Part shown: piece after piece, positions 40,031 to 49,497 of the stretch
Numbering within the stretch: position 1 is the first letter of the stretch
Layout: the number at the start of each line of letters is the position of its first letter
Assembly: GCF_001423405.1 (NCBI RefSeq)
Contig: NZ_LMNS01000023.1
Coordinates: forward strand, 125,683 to 189,682
Direction of reading: 5' to 3'
Source of the DNA: Methylobacterium sp. Leaf123
GTDB taxonomy: Bacteria; Pseudomonadota; Alphaproteobacteria; Rhizobiales; Beijerinckiaceae
Length of the DNA stretch: 64,000 bases
The notes under the pieces: model-generated
The model's database searches: none
Told to the model about the DNA's origin: nothing
The model's input: only the letters and a program-made list of their open reading frames with translations
Translations under genes and position numbers: made by a program

Positions 40031-41989
40031 ATGACCACCGATCCGGTCACCACGCGGCTCCTGCGGCAAGCGCTGCCCGTGGTGACGACGCTCGCCTCGA
40101 TGCTGCTGGTCGTGACGCTCGCCAGCGCCCTGTATTTCGGCCGCGACATCCTCGTGCCGGTGGCGCTGGCCATCCTGCTGAGCTTCGTCCTCGTGCCCGC
40201 CGTGCGCGCCCTGCGGCGCGTGCGGGTGCCGCGGGTGGCGGCGGTGCTGCTGGTGGTGGTGCTCACGTTCGGCCTGCTCGGCGCGATCGGCAGCCTGATC
40301 GCCCGCGAGGCGGCGCAGCTCGCGACCGATCTGCCGCGCTACTCGCTGACCCTGCGCGACAAGATCACGGCCCTGCGCACCGCCACGGCCGAGCGCGGCG
40401 GGCTGTCGGATACATTTTCCGGTTTCTTCGACATGGCCGAGGAGATCGGCAAGGAGTTGCAGCCGCCCGCCGCCAAGACCCCGACCGAGACGAACGCGCC
40501 GCTCGGCACAGCGGACCGGCCGATGCAGGTCGAGATTCACGCCCCCCGCACCGGCCTGCTGACGACACTCGGCAGCGTGGCGGGCGGGGTGCTGCACCCG
40601 CTGGCGACGCTCGGCCTGATCCTGCTGTTCACGATCTTCATCCTGCTCCAGCGCGAGGATCTGCGAAACCGCGCGATCCGGCTCGCGGGATCGAGCGACC
40701 TGCGCCGCACCACCGCGGCGATCGACGACGCCACGAACCGGCTCAGCCGGTTCTTCGTGGCGCAGCTCATCCTCAACGTCGCCTTCGGCCTCGTGATCGG
40801 CGTAGGCCTGTGGTTCATCGGTGTGCCGAGCCCGATCCTGTTCGGGGTCATCGCCGGCATCTCGCGCTTCGTGCCCTATGTCGGCGCGGTGATCTCGGCG
40901 GCGCTGCCGCTCGCCATCGCCGTGGCCGTCGATCCCGGCTGGTCGATGGCGATTCAGGTGGCGATCCTGTTCCTCGTGATCGAGCCGATCGCCGGCCACG
41001 TGGTCGAGCCGCTGCTCTACGGGCACTCGACCGGCATCTCGCCGATCGCGGTGATCCTGGCGGCGACGATCTGGACCTTCCTGTGGGGGCCGATCGGCCT
41101 CCTGCTCGCCACCCCGCTGACCGTCTGCCTCGTGGTGCTCGGCCGCCATGTCGAGCGGCTCTGGTTCCTCGACGTGATCCTCGGCGACCGCCCGGCGCTC
41201 GGGCCCCAGGAGATCTTCTACCAGCGCATGCTGGCGGGCGATCCGGCCGAGGCCGTCGATCAGGGGCGGCTGTTCCTGAAGGAACGGGCCCTCGTCACCT
41301 ATTACGACGAGGTCGTGCTGCCGGGCCTGCGCATGGCCCAGGAGGATGCGGCGCGGGGCATGCTCGACCGCGAGCGGCAGGGCGAGGTCGGCGCCGGCTT
41401 CCGCACGGTGGTGGAGGCGCTGGGGCTGGCGCGCAAGCGCGGCATGCCGCGGCGCTCGCGCAAGCCCATCGGCGCCGAGGCCGAGGCCGCCTTCGCCGCG
41501 GTGGGGCCGGACCGGCACACCGCCGGCATCGTGCTCGGCCCGGACGACCTCGCATCGAGCTGGCGCGGGGAGGCGCCGGTCCTATGCGTGGCGAGCGGGG
41601 GCGCCTTCGATGAGGCGGCGACCTTGATGCTGGCGCAGACGCTCTCCCGCCACGGGCTCGGGGCGCGGGTGGTGCCGGCCGACGCGCTACGGAACGGCCT
41701 GCCCGAGGGCGAGCGCCCGGCGATGATCTGCTTCTCCTATCTCGACCCGATCAGCCTGTCGCAGATCCGCCTGACCATCCGCCGCGCCCGCAAGGCCGCG
41801 CCGGGAGTGACGATCCTCGTCGGCTTCTGGCGCGAGCGCGACCCGGCCTCCCTCGGCCGCCTGCGCCGGGCGATTTCCGCCGACCTGCTCGTGACTTCGC
41901 TGAGCGACGCTCTCGACGCCGCACTGGCACGAGCGCGGGCCGGGAACGCCGCCCCGGCCTCTCCTCGGCTTCGGCAGGCGGCGGAGTAG
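40031..41989 (+). CDS. AI-2E-family transporter with large C-terminal cytoplasmic domain
   Basis: 652 residues. The N-terminal ~380 are the AI-2E/PerM permease with about eight helices (VPVALAILLSFVLVPAVRALRR; GISRFVPYVGAVISAALPLAIA; PIGLLLATPLTVCLVVLGRHV). Members are linked to autoinducer-2 export or sodium/proton exchange, but the substrate is unproved. The last ~250 residues are soluble, including VLCVASGGAFDEAATLML and an ISADLLVTSLSDALDAAL end that looks like a Rossmann-like or B12-binding-like fold. Most AI-2E proteins lack such an extension. Confidence 0.85.
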   Translation: MTTDPVTTRLLRQALPVVTTLASMLLVVTLASALYFGRDILVPVALAILLSFVLVPAVRALRRVRVPRVAAVLLVVVLTFGLLGAIGSLIAREAAQLATDLPRYSLTLRDKITALRTATAERGGLSDTFSGFFDMAEEIGKELQPPAAKTPTETNAPLGTADRPMQVEIHAPRTGLLTTLGSVAGGVLHPLATLGLILLFTIFILLQREDLRNRAIRLAGSSDLRRTTAAIDDATNRLSRFFVAQLILNVAFGLVIGVGLWFIGVPSPILFGVIAGISRFVPYVGAVISAALPLAIAVAVDPGWSMAIQVAILFLVIEPIAGHVVEPLLYGHSTGISPIAVILAATIWTFLWGPIGLLLATPLTVCLVVLGRHVERLWFLDVILGDRPALGPQEIFYQRMLAGDPAEAVDQGRLFLKERALVTYYDEVVLPGLRMAQEDAARGMLDRERQGEVGAGFRTVVEALGLARKRGMPRRSRKPIGAEAEAAFAAVGPDRHTAGIVLGPDDLASSWRGEAPVLCVASGGAFDEAATLMLAQTLSRHGLGARVVPADALRNGLPEGERPAMICFSYLDPISLSQIRLTIRRARKAAPGVTILVGFWRERDPASLGRLRRAISADLLVTSLSDALDAALARARAGNAAPASPRLRQAAE

Positions 41990-42009
41990 GGCCGGCCGGG
42001 CGAACCCCG

Positions 42010-42456
42010 TCAGGACAGGGCCACCAGGGCGACGCCCGCGATCATCAGCGCCCCGCCGAGAAGACGCGTGACGCTCGCGGGATGGACGGCGAAGCCTTCG
42101 AGCCCGAAATGGTCCAGGGTGATCGAGGTGACGACGCCCGCGGTCACGAGAAGGCCGAGGAAGGCCGCCGCGCCGATCCGCTGCGCGACGAAGAGCTGGG
42201 CCAGGATGACGCCGGCGCCGAGCGCACCACCGAACCAGGCCCAGATCGGCGTCTGACCGGCCTGCTGAAGGCTCGGCAGGTGCAGCCGCCCGGTCGCGAG
42301 GCCGATGCCGAGCATGGTGACGGTGCCGACCAGCATCGAGACGAGCCCGGCCGCGAAGGGCTGCTCGCCGAAGGATTTGGCGAGCTGCGTGCTTTGGCCG
42401 GGCTGCACGGCCGTGGCGATGCCGGCGAGCAGGGCAATGCCGTAGAGAACGATCAT
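42010..42456 (-). CDS. DMT-family membrane protein YdcZ (DUF606)
   Basis: 148 residues with five predicted helices. The N-terminus IVLYGIALLAGIATAVQPGQSTQLAKSFG and WAWFGGALGAGVILAQLFVAQRIGAAAF match the small YdcZ/DUF606 half-transporter group, which probably works as a dimer. Substrate unknown. It stands alone, convergent with the AI-2E gene 20 bases away. Confidence 0.82.
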   Translation of the reverse strand: MIVLYGIALLAGIATAVQPGQSTQLAKSFGEQPFAAGLVSMLVGTVTMLGIGLATGRLHLPSLQQAGQTPIWAWFGGALGAGVILAQLFVAQRIGAAAFLGLLVTAGVVTSITLDHFGLEGFAVHPASVTRLLGGALMIAGVALVALS

Positions 42457-42701
42457 CGTTTCGGGTTCCTGCGGCGCGCCGCGATGAGGGGTCCGGATCC
42501 CGCGCGATCCCTGGACGATTCTTCGAAGCCTCCATTGAAGGCTGCCTGCTGACGGGGGTGCGCGGGAAACCGGGGCCCGCCCGCGCCGTTCCGTGGCGCG
42601 AGACCATCAGCCGCGGTTCATCAAGCGCAGCCTATGGAGGCGCACGCGCCGCGCGGAGCCCGCCTTCCGGCGCTTCCCATCGGCTTTCCCGGAGCCCGTC
42701 C

Positions 42702-43862
42702 GTGCCGCCCGTTTCCCCCACGCCGTCGCGCCTCGACACCCTCATCGCCATCCCCGTGCGCAACGAGGCCGAGCGGATCGCCCGCTGCCTGACGGCGATC
42801 GACCGGCAGACCGGCCTCGCGCCGGGCCGGCTCGGGCTCGTGCTCTTCCTCAACAACTGCACCGACGGCACGGCGGCGATCGTCGCCCGTCTCGTGCCGA
42901 CGCTGTCGATTCCCGTCCGGGTGATCGAGCGGGTTCATGCCGGGGCGCATGCGGGCTGGGCACGCCGCGCGGCGATGGACGCGGCGGTCGCGTGGCTCGA
43001 AGCGGAGGGGACGACCTTAGCGACGGCGACGCTTCTGACGACCGATGCCGACAGCATCGTGCCGCCGGATTGGGTCGCGGCCAACCTCGCCGCCCTGGAG
43101 GCGGGCGCCGACGCGGTCGCCGGCCGGGTCGAGCTGATCCCGGAGGAGGCCGCCCTGCTGCCGCCCTCGCTGCCCGCCCGCGGCCGCCTAGAGGACACCT
43201 ACGACGCGCTCATCACCGAGATGGAGGCGCGCATCGATCCGGATCCGCACGATCCCTGGCCCTGCCACCGCACCACCATCGGCGCCTCGCTCGCCGTGCG
43301 GCTTCCTGCCTACCGCGACGTCGGCGGCATGCCGGAAATCCCGCTCGGCGAGGACGGCGCCTTCGTCGGCGCGCTGCTCCAGCGGGGCTTTCGCGTGCGC
43401 CATGACCGGGCCGTGCTGGTTCTGATCTCGGCCCGCCTCACCGGCCGCGCGGCCGGCGGTGTCGCGGACACGATCCGCTCCCGCTGCGAGGAGCCCGACG
43501 CCTTGTGCGACGCCCGCATGGAGGCGGTGCCCCGCGCGCTGCACCGCTATGTCTGGCGGGCGCGGCTGCGCCGCCTTTACGAAGAGGGCCGTCTCACCCG
43601 CGATCTCACCTGGGCGCGCCGGCTGGGCATCACCGAAGCGGAAGCCCGCCGCATCGCCGCCCTGCCGCGGGTCGGAGAGATCGTGGCCGCAGTCGATCGC
43701 GCCAGCCCGCGCCTCGCCTACCGCCCGCTGATGCCGCGGCAGCTCCCCGGCCAGATCCGATTCGCCCGCCTCGTCCTGCCGCTGCTGCGCGCAGGCCTCC
43801 GCCTGCGCCGTTCGGCGCCGTCCGCACGGCCGGTCGCCCCAACGGCCACCGCCGACGCGTAA
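42702..43862 (+). CDS. Family 2 glycosyltransferase
   Basis: 386 residues. IAIPVRNEAERIARCLTAID is the nucleotide-sugar binding start of GT-A folds. LLTTDADSIVPPDWVAANL supplies the DAD metal motif, and GGMPEIPLGEDGAFVGALL gives the acceptor-side ED motif. No transmembrane helix is clear except weakly hydrophobic C-terminal segments. It may decorate lipids or polysaccharide; its exact product is unknown. GTG at 42702 follows a weak ggagcccg; the longer frame upstream is low-complexity. Confidence 0.8.
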   Translation: MPPVSPTPSRLDTLIAIPVRNEAERIARCLTAIDRQTGLAPGRLGLVLFLNNCTDGTAAIVARLVPTLSIPVRVIERVHAGAHAGWARRAAMDAAVAWLEAEGTTLATATLLTTDADSIVPPDWVAANLAALEAGADAVAGRVELIPEEAALLPPSLPARGRLEDTYDALITEMEARIDPDPHDPWPCHRTTIGASLAVRLPAYRDVGGMPEIPLGEDGAFVGALLQRGFRVRHDRAVLVLISARLTGRAAGGVADTIRSRCEEPDALCDARMEAVPRALHRYVWRARLRRLYEEGRLTRDLTWARRLGITEAEARRIAALPRVGEIVAAVDRASPRLAYRPLMPRQLPGQIRFARLVLPLLRAGLRLRRSAPSARPVAPTATADA

Positions 43863-43863
43863 A

Positions 43864-43998
43864 GTCCGGGATCCCAAAAGGGTCACCCCTTTGGCGGGGC
43901 GCAAGGTGGTTTGTAGATCTGGGCAGCGCCCCGGCTCACCCCCACCAGGGCTCCGCCCTGGACCCGCGAAAGGGATGATCCCTTTCGAAACGAGGATT
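43864..43998. repeat. Hairpin-rich intergenic repeat, copy A
   Basis: Reverse-oriented copy of the element at 57881-57992. It has ggatcccaaaaggg, ccccggctcaccccc, ccagggctccgccctgg and cgaaagggatgatccctttcg, each able to form a small hairpin. It fills the space between the convergent glycosyltransferase and lipB genes. Confidence 0.7.
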
Positions 43999-44730
43999 TC
44001 AGGCTTCGTCGCGCGTTGAGCCGAAGATCGGCTCGAAGGCGGCGCGCAGCGCCATATCCACCTCCGGCAGGCTGACGATGCGGCCGAGGTCGGCCAGGCT
44101 CGTGACCCCGTGCTCACGCACGCCGCAGGGCACGATGCCGGAGAAGTGGGCGAGGTCCGGCTCGACGTTGAGGCTGATGCCGTGCAGGCTCACCCAGCGC
44201 CGCACACGGATGCCGATCGCCGCGATCTTGTCCTCGACAATCGGCCCCTTGTCCGGTCGGCGCACCCAGACCCCGACCCGGTCCTCGCGGCGCTCGGCCC
44301 GGATGTTGTAGGCGTCGAGCGTCGCGATCAGCCATGCCTCCAGGCTCGCCACATAGGCCCGCAGGTCGGGCCTGCGCCGGTTGAGGTCGAGCATCACGTA
44401 GGCGATGCGCTGGCCCGGCCCGTGATAGGTGTACTGCCCGCCCCGGCCCGTGCGGTGGACGGGGAAGCGCTCCGGCTCGACGAGGTCGGCGGTCTTGGCC
44501 GAGGTCCCCGCCGTGTAGAGCGGCGGATGCTGCAGCAGCCAGACCAGCTCGTCGGCCTCGCCGCGGGCGATGGCCGTGGCGCGGGCCTCCATCTCGGCCT
44601 CCGCCTCCTGGTAGTCGACGAGGCGGTCGGTCACGCGCCAGACCACCGGCGGCGCGCCCGCCCGCGGCAGGAATGTCGCGGGTGCGATCGAAAGCCGGGA
44701 AGCGGGTGCCGTGAAGGAATTGTTTACCAA
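43999..44730 (-). CDS. lipB: Octanoyltransferase
   Basis: 243 residues; moves the octanoyl group from acyl carrier protein to lipoyl domains of dehydrogenase complexes and the glycine cleavage system. The active-site Cys is in [16 protein letters not shown] and the catalytic Lys in [30 protein letters not shown] is the acyl-binding loop. The start is uncertain: TTG at 44730 gives the usual family N-terminus, and ATG at 44781 is the longer choice, which would crowd the divergent fliN promoter. Confidence 0.92.
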   Translation of the reverse strand: MVNNSFTAPASRLSIAPATFLPRAGAPPVVWRVTDRLVDYQEAEAEMEARATAIARGEADELVWLLQHPPLYTAGTSAKTADLVEPERFPVHRTGRGGQYTYHGPGQRIAYVMLDLNRRRPDLRAYVASLEAWLIATLDAYNIRAERREDRVGVWVRRPDKGPIVEDKIAAIGIRVRRWVSLHGISLNVEPDLAHFSGIVPCGVREHGVTSLADLGRIVSLPEVDMALRAAFEPIFGSTRDEA

Positions 44731-44787
44731 GACTTCACCATCGCGTGCGGAAGGTTTTCCGGGCTTTAAGAAACGGAGCATCCGCAC

Positions 44788-45093
44788 GTGGCGGTCCTGG
44801 ACGAATTGCAGGTCGATCTCAAGGTCGTGCTGGGGCGCAGCCACATGCCGCTGCACATGCTGCTGCGCATGGGCCGCGGCGCGGTGATCGAGCTGGAGGC
44901 CACCGAGACCGACATGGTCGAGATCCTCGCCAACGATCACCCGATCGCCCGTGGGCAGATCGTGGTGACCGGCAACCGCATCTCCGTGGAGGTGACCGAG
45001 CTGATCCGCAAGGCCGAGGTCGTGCGCACCGCCGGCGTGACCATCGGCGAGGGCGCCGTGCCGATTCTCGACGATGCGGGCCCGATGCCCTGA
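44788..45093 (+). CDS. FliN-like flagellar motor switch (SpoA domain) protein
   Basis: 101 residues, one SpoA domain: [34 protein letters not shown] and [28 protein letters not shown]. It matches the C-ring protein FliN over its full length. No other flagellar gene lies nearby, so it is an orphan here. It may be a second FliN paralogue. GTG start at 44788. The gene is divergent from lipB. Confidence 0.82.
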   Translation: MAVLDELQVDLKVVLGRSHMPLHMLLRMGRGAVIELEATETDMVEILANDHPIARGQIVVTGNRISVEVTELIRKAEVVRTAGVTIGEGAVPILDDAGPMP

Positions 45094-45216
45094 GCAGATT
45101 TCGAGGCGGCAAAACGCGAAGAAACGAATCCGGCGCTTGTGCAGGCCCCGGGCATCTGTTATCCGCTGCGCCGCCCACACAAGACACCGGCCGCCACAAG
45201 CGGCACGGCGGCAAGG

Positions 45217-45301
45217 GCGGCCATGGCGGAATTGGTAGACGCGCTAGCTTGAGGTGCTAGTCCCGCGAGGGGTGGAGGTTCGAGTCCTCTTGGCCGCACC
45301 A
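45217..45301 (+). tRNA. tRNA-Leu (anticodon GAG)
   Basis: 85 bases with a complete cloverleaf. Acceptor stem gcggcca/tggccgc, discriminator a and genomic cca. The anticodon stem ctagc/gctag encloses the loop ttgaggt, so the anticodon is GAG, reading CUC and CUU leucine codons. The long variable arm (gtcccgcgagggg) confirms class II tRNA-Leu. ggttcgagtcc forms the T loop. Confidence 0.96.
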
Positions 45302-45330
45302 AACTCTTTCCTGAGTGATCGGAAAGAGTT
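45302..45330 (+). terminator. Hairpin directly after tRNA-Leu
   Basis: aactctttcc, nine-base loop, ggaaagagtt: a perfect ten-base stem one base after the tRNA 3' end. It has no T-run, so it may be a processing or termination structure. Confidence 0.6.
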
Positions 45331-45749
45331 GGGGCGAAAATCGAAAAGTGAAAATGACCGCGCTCACACAGCGGTCCCACACACGAATTCCCGACGCTGT
45401 GCGTTGAGAGAAGCTTCCCCCGGGGCGGGTTTTTCCGTCCGGGGCTGCGATTATCCGTGATCGCTTGCTAGCTCGAAGAGCATGGCATCGGCCCGCCATC
45501 GATGGTGCGCCGACCTCCCTCATAATCGAAGCCGTCGTTCGGTTGTCTCGTCCGAGGTGGCCGTCCCGGCGGATCGACCGACCATCGCCGTGGAAGGCAT
45601 GGTCCGGCGCGCATCCCCGTCATGAAGGGGCGCTCTCAGCGTCGACGGCTAATCCGAAAATCTGCTTTACGAGCCCGGCCCGGACGGCGCCGCCTTCCGC
45701 CACGCGGGCGCACACCGCTTCACCCGAGACGGGGCTGGCGGCGTGCCAT
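45331..45749. other. 419-base gap without a recognisable gene
   Basis: Between the tRNA hairpin and the end of the O-antigen-ligase-type gene. Only low-complexity open frames occur, with no ribosome-binding sites. No attachment-site duplicate of the tRNA 3' end was found. Confidence 0.45.
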
Positions 45750-47081
45750 TCAGGCGACGGCCGGCTGCGGGAGATGCGGCCGATACCGGCGGCAGAGAAC
45801 GAACAGGCAGTAGAACTGGAAGATGGTCGACATCCGGTTGTGCGCGAGGAAGAGGTAGCCGGTCGCGCTGTTGAGGATGAAGGCGATCAGGAGGGCCGAG
45901 AGCAGGAAGGCGGTGCGCCGCTCAAGACTCGGATGCGCGAAGATGCTGGACGAGGCAAAAAGCAGGACGAGATAGAACGCGCCGCCGACGAGGCCGAGGC
46001 CGACCAGGGTGTCGAGGAAGGTGTTGTGGAAGTCGGGCGTGAAGAAGAACATCTCGCGCTCCCACACATCCCACGCCTTCGAGAACGGGTCCGTGTTGAA
46101 AAAGCTGAGATAGCCGTAGCCGAACACCGGTCGGTCGCGAAAAACCTCGAGGGCGTAGGGCCAGAAATTGCTGCGCCCGGTGAAGTCGGGGCTGCGGCCG
46201 AGCGCGACGGCGATGTCGCCGACCCCGATGAAGGGCAGGAAGAGCGAGAGCAGGATCGCGAACCCGGTCACCACCGCGAAGATCGCTCGGCCGCAGCCGG
46301 GCAGCATCCGGGCGGCCAGGAGCGTCATGGCCGCCACCGCGATGCCGCTCACGGAGGACATCGAGTTGGCCAGGATCAACCCGAGCGCGAGAATGCCGAG
46401 CGCTAGCGCACGCAGGCCCCGCGGGCTGGCGCCGGGCAGGAACAGCAGGATCAGCATCGCGCTCGCGGCGGACATGCCGTGCAGGGTCTTGCTGCCATAG
46501 GCGCCGAACAGCTCGCCCGACATCAGCAGGCCCGGCCGGGTGATGTCGGTGCGCACCGCATCGGGCATCACCAGCACCAACACCAGGGAGGACGCCACCA
46601 GGAAGACGTTGGTCCAGGCGTACAGGCTCAGGAACACCGCCGGATGGACGATGCAGGCCAGCGCCGCGGCGATGGCGATGTTCAGGACGAGCATCCCCGC
46701 CGGAACCAGCGACGCCCAGGTATCGGTCGCCCAGCAGGTGGAGAGCAGGATGTAGCCGGCGAGCGGAAGGACGGCGATCAGGCAGAGATCGATCCCGTTG
46801 CGCAGCATGTCCCGTAGCACCACGCCGAGGGCCAGGGCGTAGAGGCAGAGCCAGAGCCCGACATAGAGCAGGTTGTTCCGGTTCGACGGCATCAGCGTCT
46901 TGGTGTTGCCGACCTCGTTGTTGCTGCCGAGGAAGAGCACGTAGAAGGCGTTCGCGCACATCAGCACCGCGAAGACGACGAAGGCCGCGCGCCATCGCGC
47001 GCCGGACACCCCGATCGACGGCGGCGCGGCCCGGACGGTTTTGGGCGGAAGGCGCGTGTCGGTCAGGCTGGTGGCAGTCAT
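45750..47081 (-). CDS. O-antigen ligase/polymerase family membrane protein (Wzy-like)
   Basis: 443 residues with about 11-12 transmembrane helices. The Wzy_C signature is in the large periplasmic loop and following helix, with GRSNFWPYALEVFRDRPVFGYGY and HNTFLDTLVGLGLVGGAF. It would polymerise or ligate polysaccharide repeat units at the periplasmic face. It follows the Wzz-like gene on the same strand after an 82-base gap that contains a perfect hairpin. Which polysaccharide is made cannot be told. Confidence 0.85.
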   Translation of the reverse strand: MTATSLTDTRLPPKTVRAAPPSIGVSGARWRAAFVVFAVLMCANAFYVLFLGSNNEVGNTKTLMPSNRNNLLYVGLWLCLYALALGVVLRDMLRNGIDLCLIAVLPLAGYILLSTCWATDTWASLVPAGMLVLNIAIAAALACIVHPAVFLSLYAWTNVFLVASSLVLVLVMPDAVRTDITRPGLLMSGELFGAYGSKTLHGMSAASAMLILLFLPGASPRGLRALALGILALGLILANSMSSVSGIAVAAMTLLAARMLPGCGRAIFAVVTGFAILLSLFLPFIGVGDIAVALGRSPDFTGRSNFWPYALEVFRDRPVFGYGYLSFFNTDPFSKAWDVWEREMFFFTPDFHNTFLDTLVGLGLVGGAFYLVLLFASSSIFAHPSLERRTAFLLSALLIAFILNSATGYLFLAHNRMSTIFQFYCLFVLCRRYRPHLPQPAVA

Positions 47082-47111
47082 GGCGCGAGGCTCGGAAAAA
47101 GGCGTTCGTGG

Positions 47112-47153
47112 CCCCTGCGGCCGCCGACGGCGGAGGGTCTTCGGCCGCAGGGG
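47112..47153 (-). terminator. Hairpin between wzz-like and wzy-like genes
   Basis: cccctgcggccg and cggccgcagggg form a perfect 12-base stem with an 18-base loop, in the 82-base gap. There is no T-run. It may attenuate or stabilise rather than stop the transcript. Confidence 0.55.
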
Positions 47154-47163
47154 TGCAGGAGTG

Positions 47164-48639
47164 TCAGGCGATCAGCGCCTCGCCCGACCGCACCGGGGAC
47201 CGCGGCAGGGACGCCGCCTCGCCGCGCAGGAGGCCGAGGGCGATCGCCGCCAGGATGCCGAGCACCAGGCCGATCAGCGTCCCGAGCACGAGGACGACGG
47301 CCTTGCTCAGATTCGTCGGCAGTTCGGGCGGGATCGCCGCGCCGATCACGCGGATGTTGTTCACATCGACCTGCGTCTGCTCGATCAGCTCGCGGGAGCG
47401 CACGAGATACTGGGCGAACAGCTTGCGCTGGGCCTCCGCCTCCGCCTCCCGCGCGCGCAATTCGGCGAGCGCACGGTCGTCGGCGAGCGAGGCCGTCGAC
47501 ATCGTCTCCACCGTCCTGCGCAGTTCCTCCTCGGTCTGCTTGGCACGGCGATAGTCGTTGCGTGCCGCGTCGCCGATCCGCTGCAGCTCCTGGCCGAGCT
47601 GGTCCTGAAGGGCGTCGATCTCGCGGCCGATCGAGTTCAGCTCGGGATGGCGCGGTCCCAGCACGTTGGCGAGGTTGGCCCGGCGGCGGCGGGCCTCGGT
47701 GATCTGGTAGCGCAACTGGATCATGGCCTGGGACTGGACGGCCTCCGACAGGCCGTCGAGCCGGCCGCTCAGAGCGTTCGTCTGCTCCATCCGGACGAGG
47801 GCCTCGGTGGACCGGGCCCGGGCGGCGGCGAGCTGCGTGTTGAGGTCGCGCAGGCGCCGGTCCCGCGTGAGGGAGCCGTCGGCGCTGACGAGGTCGTGCT
47901 CGGTCCTGAAGGTCGCGACCCGGTTCTCCGCGGCGCGCACGGCGGCGCGCAATTCGGTGAGGCGATCGTCGAGGGAGGCGCCGGAGCGGCGCGCGAGCTC
48001 GGACCGGGTCCGGTTCGCCTGCTCGGTGTAGAGCGTCACGAGTTCGTTCGCGATCCGGGCCGACTTGTCGGGATCGCGGGTCGCGACATGCATCTCGACG
48101 ACGAAGCTGCGCTCGGCCCGGCGGACGGCGATCTTGCGCTCCAGGGTCTGGAGCGCCGCGCGGTGCGGATCGGGCGAGCGGGCCGGCGACAGGCCGACAA
48201 GGCCGGCGATCGCCGCCTTCGCCCGGCGCAGCAGGCCGGGCGGGTCACCGGCGAATTCAGGATCCTCGTCGAGCCGGTCACGGGTGATCAGGGCGTTGAG
48301 CACCGTGCTCGACCGCAGGACGCGCATCTCGTTCTCGACGGATGCGATCTGCGCGTCGGCGTTGTCGACGCTCGGGGTCACCTCCCGTTCGACCACGCGC
48401 AAGGCGCGCGGATCGATGATGACCTGAGCCGTGGCGACGTAGTTCGGTTCCGTCCGCGCGACGACGACCACGCCGCCCAGGGTGCCGAGGATCATCGAGA
48501 GGACGATGAGCTGGCGGCGGCGCTTGAGCATCGCCAGGAGCTGCGTCGGCGTGATGGACGGAGCGTGCCCGGTGGCGGCGGCAGGCCGATCGTAGGAGGA
48601 GAGCGGGATGGCTCCGCGCGTGGCAGTGTAAGTCGTCAT
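47164..48639 (-). CDS. Wzz/GumC-type chain-length determinant
   Basis: 491 residues. Transmembrane helix 1 is near residues 44-62 (LIVLSMILGTLGGVVVV). A long coiled-coil periplasmic domain follows, with ARSTEALVRMEQTNALSGRLDGL and VLGPRHPELNSIGREIDALQ. Helix 2 near the C-terminus (VVLVLGTLIGLVLGILAAIALG) is preceded by the proline-rich IPPELPTN motif. It controls polysaccharide length. No BY-kinase domain is fused. It is read with the Wzy-like gene as a pair. Confidence 0.87.
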   Translation of the reverse strand: MTTYTATRGAIPLSSYDRPAAATGHAPSITPTQLLAMLKRRRQLIVLSMILGTLGGVVVVARTEPNYVATAQVIIDPRALRVVEREVTPSVDNADAQIASVENEMRVLRSSTVLNALITRDRLDEDPEFAGDPPGLLRRAKAAIAGLVGLSPARSPDPHRAALQTLERKIAVRRAERSFVVEMHVATRDPDKSARIANELVTLYTEQANRTRSELARRSGASLDDRLTELRAAVRAAENRVATFRTEHDLVSADGSLTRDRRLRDLNTQLAAARARSTEALVRMEQTNALSGRLDGLSEAVQSQAMIQLRYQITEARRRRANLANVLGPRHPELNSIGREIDALQDQLGQELQRIGDAARNDYRRAKQTEEELRRTVETMSTASLADDRALAELRAREAEAEAQRKLFAQYLVRSRELIEQTQVDVNNIRVIGAAIPPELPTNLSKAVVLVLGTLIGLVLGILAAIALGLLRGEAASLPRSPVRSGEALIA

Positions 48640-49497
48640 GTGGTCGTCCAGCCGACATTGGCCCCCATGCGGTGGCAGTACCACCGGCTGCGCGAACCGA
48701 GCACGACACCCAGCGGTGGCTGCCTTCGTCATGCAAGGTCGCCGCCGGTTTTACTGTCCCATCCAGGGACATCCGACGGAGATCCGCCCGCGGGCCCAGA
48801 GGGGAGGGGCTCCGAAAGGGCAGGAAGCCGTCCCCCATTCCCGCCTGAGCCCGTCCCGAACCGGGACTATGAGCTGTGTTTCAGCGAAGGCGCGCACCCG
48901 TGGGTCGTGTTCCCCACAAGCACATTCTCAGATCAGGGTTGCTCTGCCACGCTTGGTGTCTGGAGGGCGGACATCATGGCTCGATGTCGAACCGACGGAG
49001 GTCGCATCCGAACACCCCGCAGAGGCCCGTCGCATCCTCGCGCAGTCGCCCTTGAAAGATTCGACCGCGGGGGGGGGAGGCGCCCATCCGCAGCACCGCC
49101 GCGAGCGGCTCTTTTCAGCACGGTCGACGGATCGGCGCATTGATCCCATCGGGCGGACGGTAAAGGCGCAAATTCCTTGCCGAAAGATCCCGGGCAATTT
49201 TGCCTAACCGACTGACAGGCAAGCGTTTTCAGCGGTGAAATGTTGCAGATCTGGCACATCAAGCCACGATCATGAGAGAAATATAATCCGACCGGCAGAT
49301 AACAGATCCCGATGGATTGTCGGCGGCACAGGTTCCCCGCATGTTCGGGACGTGACCGAAAGCAGAGTTAGAGCAAGACAACGTTAAGGCCGCAGGCGCT
49401 CCTGAAATGGAGCCCCTCTTTCTGCTTTCCGTCGCCGAATGATCGTCCGGCGCATAACTAACCAAAAAGCGCCCGCATAAGACGGGAGGGATGACCT
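48640..49497. other. 858-base divergent intergenic region
   Basis: Holds the promoters of the Wzz-like gene and the Hint-domain gene. The half nearer 49200-49480 is notably less GC-rich than its neighbours, with aaatataat near 49282. Short open frames are low-complexity. No RNA family is recognised. An sRNA or long leader is possible. Confidence 0.4.

Noticed and set aside
40031..41989. Quorum-sensing autoinducer-2 exporter
   Set aside because: The family name is historical; no luxS or other autoinducer-2 gene lies in the window, so only a family-level call is given.
45217..45749. tRNA-Leu as an integration site for a genomic island
   Set aside because: No integrase, no repeated tRNA 3' end and no change of composition after it could be found.
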